Notes: generated by a model not told the origin, from the letters alone. A stretch of DNA of 19,745 nt from CAZPZZ01 sp964591245 (GCA_964591245.1 CAZPZZ010000074.1:1-19745), one strand, 5' to 3'; positions 1 to 7,189 are shown, counted from the stretch's first letter. Numbers and translations are program-made.

Positions 1-855
1 CGGGACCGAGATCGCTTGCAGCATGTGATGGAGGGTACGGACCAGGTTGTACACGAGGACGCGAAGAAGAACGTGCCGGTGAGTGAAGTGAATCCGTTCG
101 AGGCCGTGAAGACGAATATCCTCGGGGGACAGAATGTCATTGAAGCGGCGATTGAACTCGAGATTCCTCGCGTCATGTCCGTCAGTACCGACAAGGCGGT
201 GAACCCTGCCAGCCTGTACGGGGCAACGAAGCTGTGTGCGGAGAAGATGTTCACGGCGGCCCGGTCCTACGTGGGTAAGAAGAACATTCGGATCTCGTGT
301 GTACGGTACGGGAATCTCATAGGCAGTCGGGGCAGCGTGATACCGCTTTTTCTGTCGCAGCGAGCACGTGGCCGCCTCACCATCACGGATGAGCGTATGA
401 CCCGGTTCTGGATCACGCTTGAAGAGGCGGTCGAATTCGTCGTTGCGTCTATAGACCGTATGCGCGGCGGAGAGATTTTCGTTCCCAAGCTTCCTGTGGC
501 CCGCATCAGGGATCTGGCCGACGTGATTGCGCCCGAGGCCGAGCGTGCGATCGTTGGGATTCGACCTGGCGAAAAAGTTCACGAGGTGCTGCTTACGGAA
601 GACGAGGGACGGATCGCTCGAGAATACGAAGATTTCTTCGTGATTGAACCTCATTTTCCTGGGCAGGGTCCGTGTCGTTGGAGGGAGGGGAAGCCGACCC
701 CGGCGGGCTTCTGCTATTCCAGCGATACGCAGGACTGGAAGCTGTCAGCCGAAGAACTCCGGTCGCTCGTCAAACAGGTAGAAGACGAATGTGTCGATGA
801 AATGTCGACCGAATTGAAGAATGAACCTGTGCTTGTGGCCCGTGCGTTGGGTTAG
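1..855 (+). CDS. PseB/CapD-like UDP-sugar 4,6-dehydratase, 3' part (5' end outside window)
   Basis: The reading frame is open from base 1 to the TAG at 853-855 and gives 284 visible residues, so the N-terminal Rossmann glycine motif is missing because the window starts inside the gene. It is an extended short-chain dehydrogenase of the kind that makes 4-keto-6-deoxy sugars from UDP-GlcNAc for surface polysaccharide or flagellin glycosylation. Visible hallmarks are NPFEAVKTN (visible residues 31-39), STDKAVNP (62-69), the catalytic YGATK (73-77), VRYGN and GSRGSVIP, then a C-terminal substrate-binding part with GIRPGEKVHE and YSSDT. One oddity is that the usual 'HAAA' after the third strand reads HEDA (18-21). 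No pseC-type aminotransferase follows; the next gene is convergent and unrelated, so this is the last gene of its unit. The family assignment is firm. The exact sugar product is not determined. Confidence 0.9.
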   Translation, partial: RDRDRLQHVMEGTDQVVHEDAKKNVPVSEVNPFEAVKTNILGGQNVIEAAIELEIPRVMSVSTDKAVNPASLYGATKLCAEKMFTAARSYVGKKNIRISCVRYGNLIGSRGSVIPLFLSQRARGRLTITDERMTRFWITLEEAVEFVVASIDRMRGGEIFVPKLPVARIRDLADVIAPEAERAIVGIRPGEKVHEVLLTEDEGRIAREYEDFFVIEPHFPGQGPCRWREGKPTPAGFCYSSDTQDWKLSAEELRSLVKQVEDECVDEMSTELKNEPVLVARALG

Positions 856-1181
856 AGGTCTTGCGTGTCTGAAATGCGGGTGACTGACTCTGCTGATACG
901 GGCGTCGGCTGGGCCCCGAAAGGTTTTGGACAAAGTTCTTGCCGCGGTCTGATGACGTTTTCGCCCCTCAGAGAACAACGTACGGGTCAATTCACGAGCA
1001 TGTTGCGCGGTAGGGGGGCGTGAACCCTCTACACGCGTATGCTGCGAGCGCTTCTTGCCGCGGCGCACATCGAGAAGCTGAAGCTGGTTCGTCAGGACTA
1101 AGCTGTGAGAGAACGAGATCGCCCGGTCCAGACGATCTCGTTGGTCGGGCTGCCGCTACCTGTACGTCGCGACGTCTGCGG
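856..1181. other. Convergent intergenic region, no gene seen
   Basis: This 326-bp stretch lies between the 3' ends of the dehydratase (+) and the beta-propeller gene (-). Short open frames here have no recognisable domain and overlap neighbours in other frames. It holds a perfect 10-bp inverted repeat at 1112-1142, listed separately. It also holds a 12-bp direct repeat, TTCTTGCCGCGG, at 936-947 and 1052-1063. Confidence 0.6.
1112..1142. terminator. Perfect 10-bp inverted repeat at convergent gene ends
   Basis: AACGAGATCG (1112-1121) and CGATCTCGTT (1133-1142) are exact reverse complements separated by an 11-nt loop. The hairpin sits about 40 bp past the stop of the minus-strand propeller gene and about 257 bp past the plus-strand dehydratase stop. 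Neither side has a T tract, so this is not a classical intrinsic terminator. It could still be a bidirectional transcript-end or RNA-stabilising hairpin. The structure is seen; the role is inferred. Confidence 0.45.
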
Positions 1182-2270
1182 CTATGGAGTCGAGGTCATA
1201 CCGGTACGTGCAAATTTTTGCGCCCGTCGACCACGCTGCGCCTCGGCCGTGTAGATGTTGCCGTCACTATCGGTGGCAATGTGATGCAGCGCTTGGAATT
1301 CTCCCGGGGCGGCGCCATTGCGGCCAAACGAATCGAGGACCTCGAGCGTCTGGCGATCGACCACGTGTATGAGCGAGTTGCCTTGATCGGCCGCATAGAT
1401 AAAGCGTTGTTCCGCGTCCGGTGAGAAGGCAAGGCCCGCCGTTGTTGATGCGCTCTCTGCACCGCGGTTCACAAAGCCTTGTGTTGTGTATGCTCCGTCG
1501 AGCGTGAAGACCTGAATACGGCTGTTGCCTCGGTCGGCGACATACACCAAGCCATCGCGTGATACCTCGATCCCGTGCACGATACCGAACTGCGGCGATC
1601 CTTGTGGGGCGTCAGCCGGTGTCTCAGGTGCGAGATTCGCTTCCAATGGCTCATTCCCAAACGCACCCCACATTCGTTTGAACGCGCCGGTCTCGGCGTT
1701 GAGTACGATCACGCGGCGGTTACCATATCCGTCAGCCACAAACACCTCATCGCCATACACGAATGATTCGGCTGGACGCCGGAGATTGTCTGTATCCGTG
1801 TTACCCGAACTGCGCCCCGGGCCACCGATCTGCAACAGTAGATCGCCTCCATTGGTTAACTTGAGCAGCATGTCGTCAGACACGGGCTGGGCGCTGTTAC
1901 CGCCTACCCAGATGTTGCCATCCGCGTCGGCATGGATCCCATGCTCATTGGCCGGCCAGTCGTATCCCTCTGAGGCCCCTCCCCACGCCTGCACGAACGT
2001 CCCATCCGTCATGAATTCGAGAACCGGGGGCGCAGCGTTGGCCCGCCGTTCCTCCTCTACGGTACCTGGTCGGTGTAACACCCACACGTGGTCTCGCGGG
2101 TCAACAGTCACTGAAGCAACCTGTCCCAGTACCCAGTCGTTGGGTAGTGAGGGCCATGTCGGATCGACTTCGAATGTGGGGAACTGGTTCTGACCGGACG
2201 CTAGGGGGGCAACAACGGAACAGGCGATCACAACCACGAATGCGACAAGGTTTGAACTTCTCTTGCTCAT
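1182..2270 (-). CDS. Secreted NHL-type six-bladed beta-propeller protein
   Basis: The start at 2270 is chosen because a GAGGAG ribosome-binding site lies just upstream and the protein then begins with a good signal peptide (MSKRSSN, hydrophobic 8-22, ASG before Q27). A longer in-frame start at 2363 would bury this signal behind 31 polar residues. The 362-residue product carries repeated blades of the form [VI]-Y-[VA]-A-D-x-G-N-x-x-[IV]-x-V: VFVADGYGNRRVIVL (177-191), VYVADRGNSRIQVF (242-255), IYAADQGNSLIHVVD (291-305) and IYTAEAQRGRRAQKF (339-353), plus earlier blades such as HADADGNIWVGG. This is typical of NHL/6-bladed propellers that act as periplasmic or extracellular binding or lyase-like proteins. 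No specific enzyme can be named. It lies 522 bp downstream of the tannase-family gene on the same strand, so it may share that unit or have its own promoter. Confidence 0.85.
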   Translation of the reverse strand: MSKRSSNLVAFVVVIACSVVAPLASGQNQFPTFEVDPTWPSLPNDWVLGQVASVTVDPRDHVWVLHRPGTVEEERRANAAPPVLEFMTDGTFVQAWGGASEGYDWPANEHGIHADADGNIWVGGNSAQPVSDDMLLKLTNGGDLLLQIGGPGRSSGNTDTDNLRRPAESFVYGDEVFVADGYGNRRVIVLNAETGAFKRMWGAFGNEPLEANLAPETPADAPQGSPQFGIVHGIEVSRDGLVYVADRGNSRIQVFTLDGAYTTQGFVNRGAESASTTAGLAFSPDAEQRFIYAADQGNSLIHVVDRQTLEVLDSFGRNGAAPGEFQALHHIATDSDGNIYTAEAQRGRRAQKFARTGMTSTP

Positions 2271-2303
2271 CTCGGACTCCTCTTCAGATCGACCTGCGCA
2301 AGT

Positions 2304-2322
2304 ATCCGACGAAGACTCGGAT
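2304..2322 (-). promoter_or_regulatory. Inverted repeat in the 5' region of the propeller gene
   Basis: ATCCGA (2304-2309) and TCGGAT (2317-2322) form a perfect 6-bp dyad with a 7-nt spacer. It lies 34-52 bp upstream of the start codon at 2270. It could be an operator half-site pair or an mRNA leader hairpin. Only the dyad is seen; function is a guess. Confidence 0.25.
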
Positions 2323-2708
2323 TCAATCAACTCGTAAGCCCATGGTTCCGAGGCTCGTGCCACGTGACTTGTCTGTTCTTCGCGTTGTTTGTGATACCCG
2401 CTGTCTCAACGTGGTGCCGAGTGGAAAGATTGGGAACACGCCCACGTCAGCAAGAGGATGGGTGTCTACAGAGATGTTGTGAAGGTCAGTGCACTTGATA
2501 GTTCTTTGCCTGAGGTTTGACGCTGCCTACCTTGCGGAGCATGAAGAGAGGCTGGGGGGGGCTGCGCGGGACGTTGACAGCCGCTGGTGTGGATGAGGTA
2601 GGGAGGCGTATGAGTACGCGAGCGAAGGCATTCTTCACTTTTGGAACCCGTGATGCGCTTAGTAGGTACTCTCCACAACGTCGGTGTGTGATTCGGCATA
2701 GCCAAGCA

Positions 2709-2724
2709 GTCCGGACCTCCGGAC
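2709..2724. terminator. Compact GC-rich hairpin downstream of the tannase-family gene
   Basis: GTCCGGA (2709-2715) and TCCGGAC (2718-2724) are perfect complements with only two bases between them; in RNA, six pairs would close a 4-nt loop. It begins about 70 bp past the stop codon at 2793 in the transcribed direction. No T tract follows, so it is only a possible transcript-end hairpin. The same heptamer arms recur around the hairpin behind tRNA-Leu (8152-8180). Confidence 0.35.
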
Positions 2725-2792
2725 GAACGTGAGTATGTCTTCAGGATCGGCGGTGTTGGCTCCGGAAGCGTGGGAGCACACCTCAGCGTCTG

Positions 2793-4490
2793 TCACGGAT
2801 TCCGGCAGACGAAACTCCCGGCCGTACGCGGATCCCCCGTTTGGTTGTATCGCGCGACGGACGGGTACGGGCACAGCTTGCGAGTGGACTCCACGGTCGT
2901 TGTGTCCGCGTCGTCGTCGATGTACTTCGTGGCAATTAACTGGTCCGGCGCCACGCCTTCTTCTACCCACTTTTCCAAGGCGAGCTGGACGTCATGCAAA
3001 GCGTCGCGCTGGGGAGGAATCTGCTGGCCGACTCCTCCAAAGCTATTTGCTCCGGTGCCGCGATAGCAGTGTGCCATCCCTGGAACCATGAACAGTCGAT
3101 AAAAATCCCGAGTTTCAGCGAGACCTCCCATTTCCGCCGCCACGCGCTCGTAATAGAGCGGGCTGTAACCGGGTTGCAGCGTCTGATCGTCCCACCCGTG
3201 GTACTGGATGATCTTGACGCCCTGTCGTTTCGCAGCCGAGAGATCTGTCTCGATGGCGTCGGCATGCGAACCGATCTTAGACTCGGCAAAGGCGAGGTCG
3301 GCGTCGAAATCGAAGGTTCGATAGTCCCAGTCGGGATCTTCAAATACCAGGTTCGAGAAATAGGTCCGCCCGAGGTTCGTCACTCCGTCGGCGACAATCC
3401 AACTCTCCCACCCACCCTCACTGCCGAGCGCCCACCCGGGAAAGATGGAGGCGCCGGTCCGCGGATGCGTCGGACCACGATAGAGCTTTTCCAATGCCGC
3501 AATCTGAGGCCCGGTCAAGCAATGGTCGCCGTCCCCCGCGCTGCACCGCAGATTCTCTGGCTCGAAGGCGCACTTGTTGGGCTCCTCAATCAGACCGTCG
3601 ATGAGTCCGTCAGCTGCGTCGCACGCGGCGATCGCCGCCGCCTGGATAGCAGGCAACTTGGACGCTGGTATCGCTGCTCCCTCTGCACTGAGCGCCTGCG
3701 CGCTCCAAACAAACCCCGCGTTGGAGTGTGATTGATAATTCCAAGGAGCCCCCACGATGACCCCGTCGAAATCGCCCGGATACCTCTGGACTTCCATAAG
3801 GCCTTGGCGCCCACCGTTCGAGCACGAATTGAAGTAGGAATGCGTGGCCGCTCTGCCGTAATAGACTTCGATCAGGCCTTTCGCTGCCACAGTCACGAGA
3901 TGTTTCGACCGATAGGCATAGTCGATGACTTTTTCCGGATGGCCAACGGCCCAGCGGTCGTCGGTCGAGAGATGCCCGGTATCCGTTGAGGCGGTGGCGT
4001 ATCCACGTCTCAACCATTCATCGAGGCCGCCGTCCAGTCCGAGGCGCGTGTAGTTGAGCCTCCCCGCAAAACCGCCCTCTCCAGAGGAGACGAATTTTCC
4101 GTTCCACGAATCGGCCGGCAACCAGACTTCGAAATTGATGGTTGAGTCATTAGTCGGCCGGCTGACCCCAACCACGCGGCAAAATACCGGAAGATCAGTC
4201 AAGCTCTGGTCTGTCGGTGTGACCAGGGAGCCCGAGGAGACCGTTGCCGACGCCACGATGGTTGTGTTGCCTTCAAAGTCCAGACGTACCAACCCGGCAC
4301 ATGCTTGTTCTGGAGTCGTTGACCGTGCCACGGGGTTCTGGCCCGCAGTGGACCACGAAGCATGAACGATGACGGTACACACGAGCGTGCTGCGCAGAAA
4401 CGCCACGACCAGCGGGGTGATCCTTGGCCGCTGCTTCTGGAGGTGGACGAGGCCGCGGTGACTCATCTTACCGTCCGCTGATCCGCTCAT
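2793..4490 (-). CDS. Tannase/feruloyl esterase family secreted hydrolase
   Basis: This 565-residue protein belongs to the tannase family, alpha/beta-hydrolases that cleave esters of phenolic acids such as gallate or ferulate, or related esters such as MHET. The CS-D-HC set is visible: Cys223-Ser224 in SCSNGGRQG, Asp435 in HGWDDQTL and His474-Cys475 in PGMAHC. The two cysteines are expected to form the disulfide next to the active site. A CDAADGLIDG segment (290-299) matches the family's calcium-binding loop. The N-terminus has a basic stretch, a hydrophobic core (about 24-44) and a cleavage-like STAGQ, so export is likely. The start at 4490 is supported by GGAGGT five bases upstream. An alternative ATG at 4466 would remove the 23-bp overlap with the upstream gene. 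The family is firm; the actual substrate cannot be read from sequence. Confidence 0.93.
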   Translation of the reverse strand: MSGSADGKMSHRGLVHLQKQRPRITPLVVAFLRSTLVCTVIVHASWSTAGQNPVARSTTPEQACAGLVRLDFEGNTTIVASATVSSGSLVTPTDQSLTDLPVFCRVVGVSRPTNDSTINFEVWLPADSWNGKFVSSGEGGFAGRLNYTRLGLDGGLDEWLRRGYATASTDTGHLSTDDRWAVGHPEKVIDYAYRSKHLVTVAAKGLIEVYYGRAATHSYFNSCSNGGRQGLMEVQRYPGDFDGVIVGAPWNYQSHSNAGFVWSAQALSAEGAAIPASKLPAIQAAAIAACDAADGLIDGLIEEPNKCAFEPENLRCSAGDGDHCLTGPQIAALEKLYRGPTHPRTGASIFPGWALGSEGGWESWIVADGVTNLGRTYFSNLVFEDPDWDYRTFDFDADLAFAESKIGSHADAIETDLSAAKRQGVKIIQYHGWDDQTLQPGYSPLYYERVAAEMGGLAETRDFYRLFMVPGMAHCYRGTGANSFGGVGQQIPPQRDALHDVQLALEKWVEEGVAPDQLIATKYIDDDADTTTVESTRKLCPYPSVARYNQTGDPRTAGSFVCRNP

Positions 4491-5436
4491 AGCTTACCTC
4501 CGGAGAGATCTCTTCCGGTCGCGTGATTTCCACGATCATTGTCTCTCCCTCCCAACGTGTTACCAGCGGCTCATTACGTAAATGCCCAAAGAGATACTCC
4601 TCCACAAATGGGGTGCACCGATAGTGCAGGACCTGCATGTCGGGTTCGAGGCGGCGATAGAGCGGCATCGAGATCGTCCAGGGCCGCGTAAACACGTTCG
4701 GGTCCTCGATGGTGACTTCATAGTGGATGGCGTGTTCGTCAATCAACGTAAAGCGTTCGATCAGGCGTAGCGCGTCCGTGTGGAAGTTCCCGGCCCGATC
4801 AAACCACGTCCGGCCGTTGAAATCCCCAACTTCGACAACCAAGGTGTCCCCGTCCCAACGACCGACAGAATGCCCCATCGATTGGGGGACAGGCGAGGGG
4901 GCCACGTCGTCCAGATGAATGACCCGCGCCGCATTGGAAAATGCGAAGAAGATGTGGATTTTGTCCGTGCTCTGCACAATCTGATACGGATACGGCATAT
5001 ACATGGCCCGGGGCACCCCGGGTAGCTGACACTTTAATTCCGGGTCGCGGTCCAGCCAATGGGCTCCGTTGTCCTGCTTCTGTAGCAGGGCATCAGGGTT
5101 GTAGGGAATCTGGCCGTCACCGTCGACCACCCCGATCGATCCGGGCACGCCGCCAGCCGCTCCAAACGGCAGGGACGGGGCCGCCGGCACTTGGGTGAAG
5201 TCGTACGGATATACCCCCGGCTGCATCACTGCACCCGCCCGAGCCTCGTGAGCTTCCAAATCCCAGTTGGCTTCGTTATTGGCCTGCCAGATCCCACTAA
5301 GATTCGGCCGGCCATCGATCCGATCGATCCGCGTGACCTGGGTGGCCGGTCGCGCCACTGTTAACGAGACGACGGCTACTACGACTGCCGCTCCGGCTGT
5401 GATAATTACCCATCTTCCGCTCAGTCGGTTTCGCAT
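4468..5436 (-). CDS. Exported protein of the 'GRW-D/E-G-x-TLVV' family, function unknown (copy 2)
   Basis: The start at 5436 is preferred because AAGGAG lies about ten bases upstream and the product then opens with a short basic region and a hydrophobic segment (residues 9-27); an in-frame ATG at 5457 and the frame's upstream start at 5568 are less likely. The 322-residue protein shows PNLSGIW (45-51), DPELKC-x-LPGVPRAMYMPYPYQIVQ (131-155), GRWDGDTLVVEVGDFNGRTWF (192-212) and RWEGETMIVEITRP (294-307). The layout matches its neighbour upstream, so the two are diverged paralogues. I know this family as very numerous in Acidobacteriota and annotated as hypothetical. It is probably a beta-rich periplasmic or outer-membrane protein, and no catalytic motif is obvious. 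Its 3' end overlaps the start of the tannase-family gene, so the two are probably translated together. Confidence 0.82.
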   Translation of the reverse strand: MRNRLSGRWVIITAGAAVVVAVVSLTVARPATQVTRIDRIDGRPNLSGIWQANNEANWDLEAHEARAGAVMQPGVYPYDFTQVPAAPSLPFGAAGGVPGSIGVVDGDGQIPYNPDALLQKQDNGAHWLDRDPELKCQLPGVPRAMYMPYPYQIVQSTDKIHIFFAFSNAARVIHLDDVAPSPVPQSMGHSVGRWDGDTLVVEVGDFNGRTWFDRAGNFHTDALRLIERFTLIDEHAIHYEVTIEDPNVFTRPWTISMPLYRRLEPDMQVLHYRCTPFVEEYLFGHLRNEPLVTRWEGETMIVEITRPEEISPEVSYERISGR

Positions 5437-5521
5437 GTTGTCACGACTCCTTGGCATCGTGCTGCTCAGGACAGCTATGCAGACTCCAGTCAAGGATCCC
5501 GAAAGGTTCCTGCATGAGCGA

Positions 5522-6718
5522 CTACCGCTCCAGCTCTTCAATCTGCTCCGGATCACCCAAAGGATCATTGGATCCTGTCCCTAGAGTGTTCGAGTTCGAG
5601 GAGATGTCCAGCGACGCCGGGTGGGGTCCCCGGCCTTCGGCAAAAGCACGTTCTACCGCACGGTTTCCCTGCAAGAGCCCGACCATTCCTAGATTGCCTT
5701 CGTGACACCGTGGTTCGTAATAGATCCGATTCAGTTGGCCGTCTTGTCGCTCTAGTTCCTGCTTCGTGGTCCAAGAACGTGTCCACGTCGTGGGATCGTC
5801 GATCGTCACCGAGTACTCGATCGTGTCGGCGTCACGCAGTGTCCAGCGTTCGACGAGATGCAGGTGCTCACGGGCATTCTGGAAATCGAGATACGGCTCG
5901 AAGTTCGTGACATCGACGACCAGTGTATTTCCCTCCCAGCGACCGCGCGAATCCCCAAAGGGCTCGCGGACATGTGCCGGGAGATGGGGCCGGTCGGTCA
6001 CCGGGATGGTGCGGTGAAAGCCCTGGCCCTGTCCGACGTCGTAGTAAATCGAGACGACGCCAGGTGATTGCACGATCCGCCAGTATCCGTTGAAGACCGG
6101 CAGCGCCGTTGCCATGCACCGCTCACCTGAACTCCGGTCTTCGGGACCGTTGGCGCGATTCAAATTGATCGTCGAATACGATGGGGGCATCTCCGCGCGC
6201 CTCGGCGACGGCGGCCCGTAGGTCCCGTTCGCGCAGTCGCCTTCTTTGTTCTGACATGTCGACGTATTCTGCTTAAGCGCTAGTGCATACTCGAGCATCG
6301 CCGCGCGCCGCTGTTGAACCACCGGTGTTAGCGGAGGCAGTCGGCCATTCAGTGGATCGACGATGAGCGACGTGCGCCGCCCCGTTGGCCGCATCGAGAT
6401 ATACAACCCGTCATAAGCGCCGGCGACATCCGCGATGCTTCCTCGTGTCGCACGAGGGCGTTGCTGGGAATCGATTCGTCGTTGGTCCAGAGCGGCGACT
6501 TCCTCCTCACTGTAGAACTCTCGCTCACCCAGACTGGGATGGCGCTGCAAGTTCGTCGCATACGGGTCGGTCCAGACACCCTGCAGGTCTGGCTCGCCCC
6601 ACGGCGTCGTGGCGGGGGTCGTTTGAGCGCGCGCAAGACCAAGGGTGTCTCCAGACGATCCCACGAACACCGCTACGACCGCCAACATCGCCATTCCTGC
6701 AATCCATCGGTGTGACAT
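5522..6718 (-). CDS. Exported protein of the 'GRW-D/E-G-x-TLVV' family, function unknown (copy 1)
   Basis: A strong AAGGAGG lies six bases before the ATG at 6718, which is chosen over the in-frame ATG at 6739. The 398-residue product starts with a signal peptide (hydrophobic 7-20, ARA before Q32) and then PWGEPDLQGVW, the typical beginning of the mature protein in this family. Further landmarks are SGERCMA, YWRIVQSPG, the RPHLP-x-HVRE-x-FGDSRGRWEGN block followed by TLVVDVTNF, VERWTLRDADTIEY, TIDDPTTWTR and YYEPRCHEGN near the C-terminus. It shares the domain plan of the downstream copy but is longer, with an extra region of about 75 residues before the common core and an extended tail after CHEGN. 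It is the first gene of the minus-strand cluster and so the most promoter-proximal. The biochemical role is unknown; association with the tannase-family enzyme suggests handling of the same substrate, which is inference. Confidence 0.85.
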   Translation of the reverse strand: MSHRWIAGMAMLAVVAVFVGSSGDTLGLARAQTTPATTPWGEPDLQGVWTDPYATNLQRHPSLGEREFYSEEEVAALDQRRIDSQQRPRATRGSIADVAGAYDGLYISMRPTGRRTSLIVDPLNGRLPPLTPVVQQRRAAMLEYALALKQNTSTCQNKEGDCANGTYGPPSPRRAEMPPSYSTINLNRANGPEDRSSGERCMATALPVFNGYWRIVQSPGVVSIYYDVGQGQGFHRTIPVTDRPHLPAHVREPFGDSRGRWEGNTLVVDVTNFEPYLDFQNAREHLHLVERWTLRDADTIEYSVTIDDPTTWTRSWTTKQELERQDGQLNRIYYEPRCHEGNLGMVGLLQGNRAVERAFAEGRGPHPASLDISSNSNTLGTGSNDPLGDPEQIEELER

Positions 6719-6917
6719 GGTCAACCTCCTTCTCATCATCTCGAAGAAATCGCCTGAAATCCGCTGATTCGCCCACGGTCCGTCATGCCGGGGGGACGGA
6801 CAAGGGGATCTCCACGCGCCGCTCGTCGATGGGACCCTGCTTTTCCCAACAGTGACTCAGAGTCTTCGTAGGCGGTGAAGCGCCCACAATAGCCGCCGTA
6901 AATTTGAAATCCCTTTG

Positions 6918-6948
6918 ACGATAGGCGGTACTAGCCCCCCCCTGTCAA
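6918..6948 (-). promoter_or_regulatory. Candidate promoter with a G8 tract in its spacer
   Basis: Read on the minus strand, a perfect TTGACA (6943-6948) is followed immediately by eight G (6935-6942), eleven more bases and a weak TATCGT (6918-6923). The spacer is 19 bp, longer than the usual 17. Transcription would start near 6911, leaving about 190 bases of leader before the first gene of the secreted cluster at 6718. The -35 is convincing and the -10 is weak, so this is a candidate only. Confidence 0.4.
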
Positions 6949-7073
6949 TACAGCGCGCCCGATCACAGCCTGGTCAGAGGCGGATGCAAGGCCCGGTTCG
7001 GCATGTTACGTCAAGGATGGTCGCACGGAGGGCTCAGATCAAGAGTGCAATCAACCAGAGCACGATTGGCATC

Positions 7074-7136
7074 AACGCGGACGGTCGGAACGGGTGATAA
7101 CGAGACTGGACTCTGGAATACGTTCATCACCGCGTT
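7074..7136. repeat. Long imperfect palindrome in intergenic DNA
   Basis: The outer arms AACGCGG (7074-7080) and CCGCGTT (7130-7136) are exact complements. Nested inside, GGTGATAACG (7093-7102) pairs with CGTT-C-ATCACC (7121-7131) with a single bulged base and an 18-nt loop. The outer and inner pairings share bases 7130-7131, so they are partly alternative. No coding frame explains it. It could be a structured RNA, a protein-binding dyad or an old repeat. Confidence 0.4.
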
Positions 7137-7170
7137 GCGCCCGGTATGCTAGCGGTCGAGACGATAGGAA

Positions 7171-7189
7171 ATGGAGAACCCCTCTCCAT
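7171..7189 (-). terminator. Terminator-like hairpin downstream of the PPOX gene
   Basis: ATGGAGA (7171-7177) and TCTCCAT (7183-7189) form a perfect 7-bp stem with a 5-nt loop. On the minus strand the stem is followed by a short pyrimidine-rich stretch starting TTCCTATC. It lies about 98 bases past the stop codon at 7287. The tail is not a clean T run, so efficiency as an intrinsic terminator is uncertain. Confidence 0.45.

Larger units (their letters stand above)
2271..2792. other. 522-bp gap in the minus-strand cluster, no gene recognised
   Basis: Neither strand shows a protein-like frame here: the short open frames are compositionally poor and resemble nothing known to me. The gap contains small inverted repeats: ATCCGA/TCGGAT at 2304-2322, GCGTA/TACGC at 2606-2619 and GTCCGGA/TCCGGAC at 2709-2724. 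It also contains a G8 tract near 2554-2561. It probably holds the end of the upstream transcript and the 5' region of the propeller gene. A decayed gene cannot be excluded. Confidence 0.5.

Noticed and set aside
1112..1150. H-type pseudoknot using loop CCCG and downstream CGGG (1146-1149)
   Set aside because: The 3-nt linker could not span a 10-bp stem, so the pseudoknot is sterically unlikely; the plain hairpin is kept.
1525..2193. 222-codon plus-strand open frame opposite the beta-propeller gene
   Set aside because: Ser/Pro-rich antisense reading; the minus strand has a signal peptide, a ribosome-binding site and clear NHL repeats.
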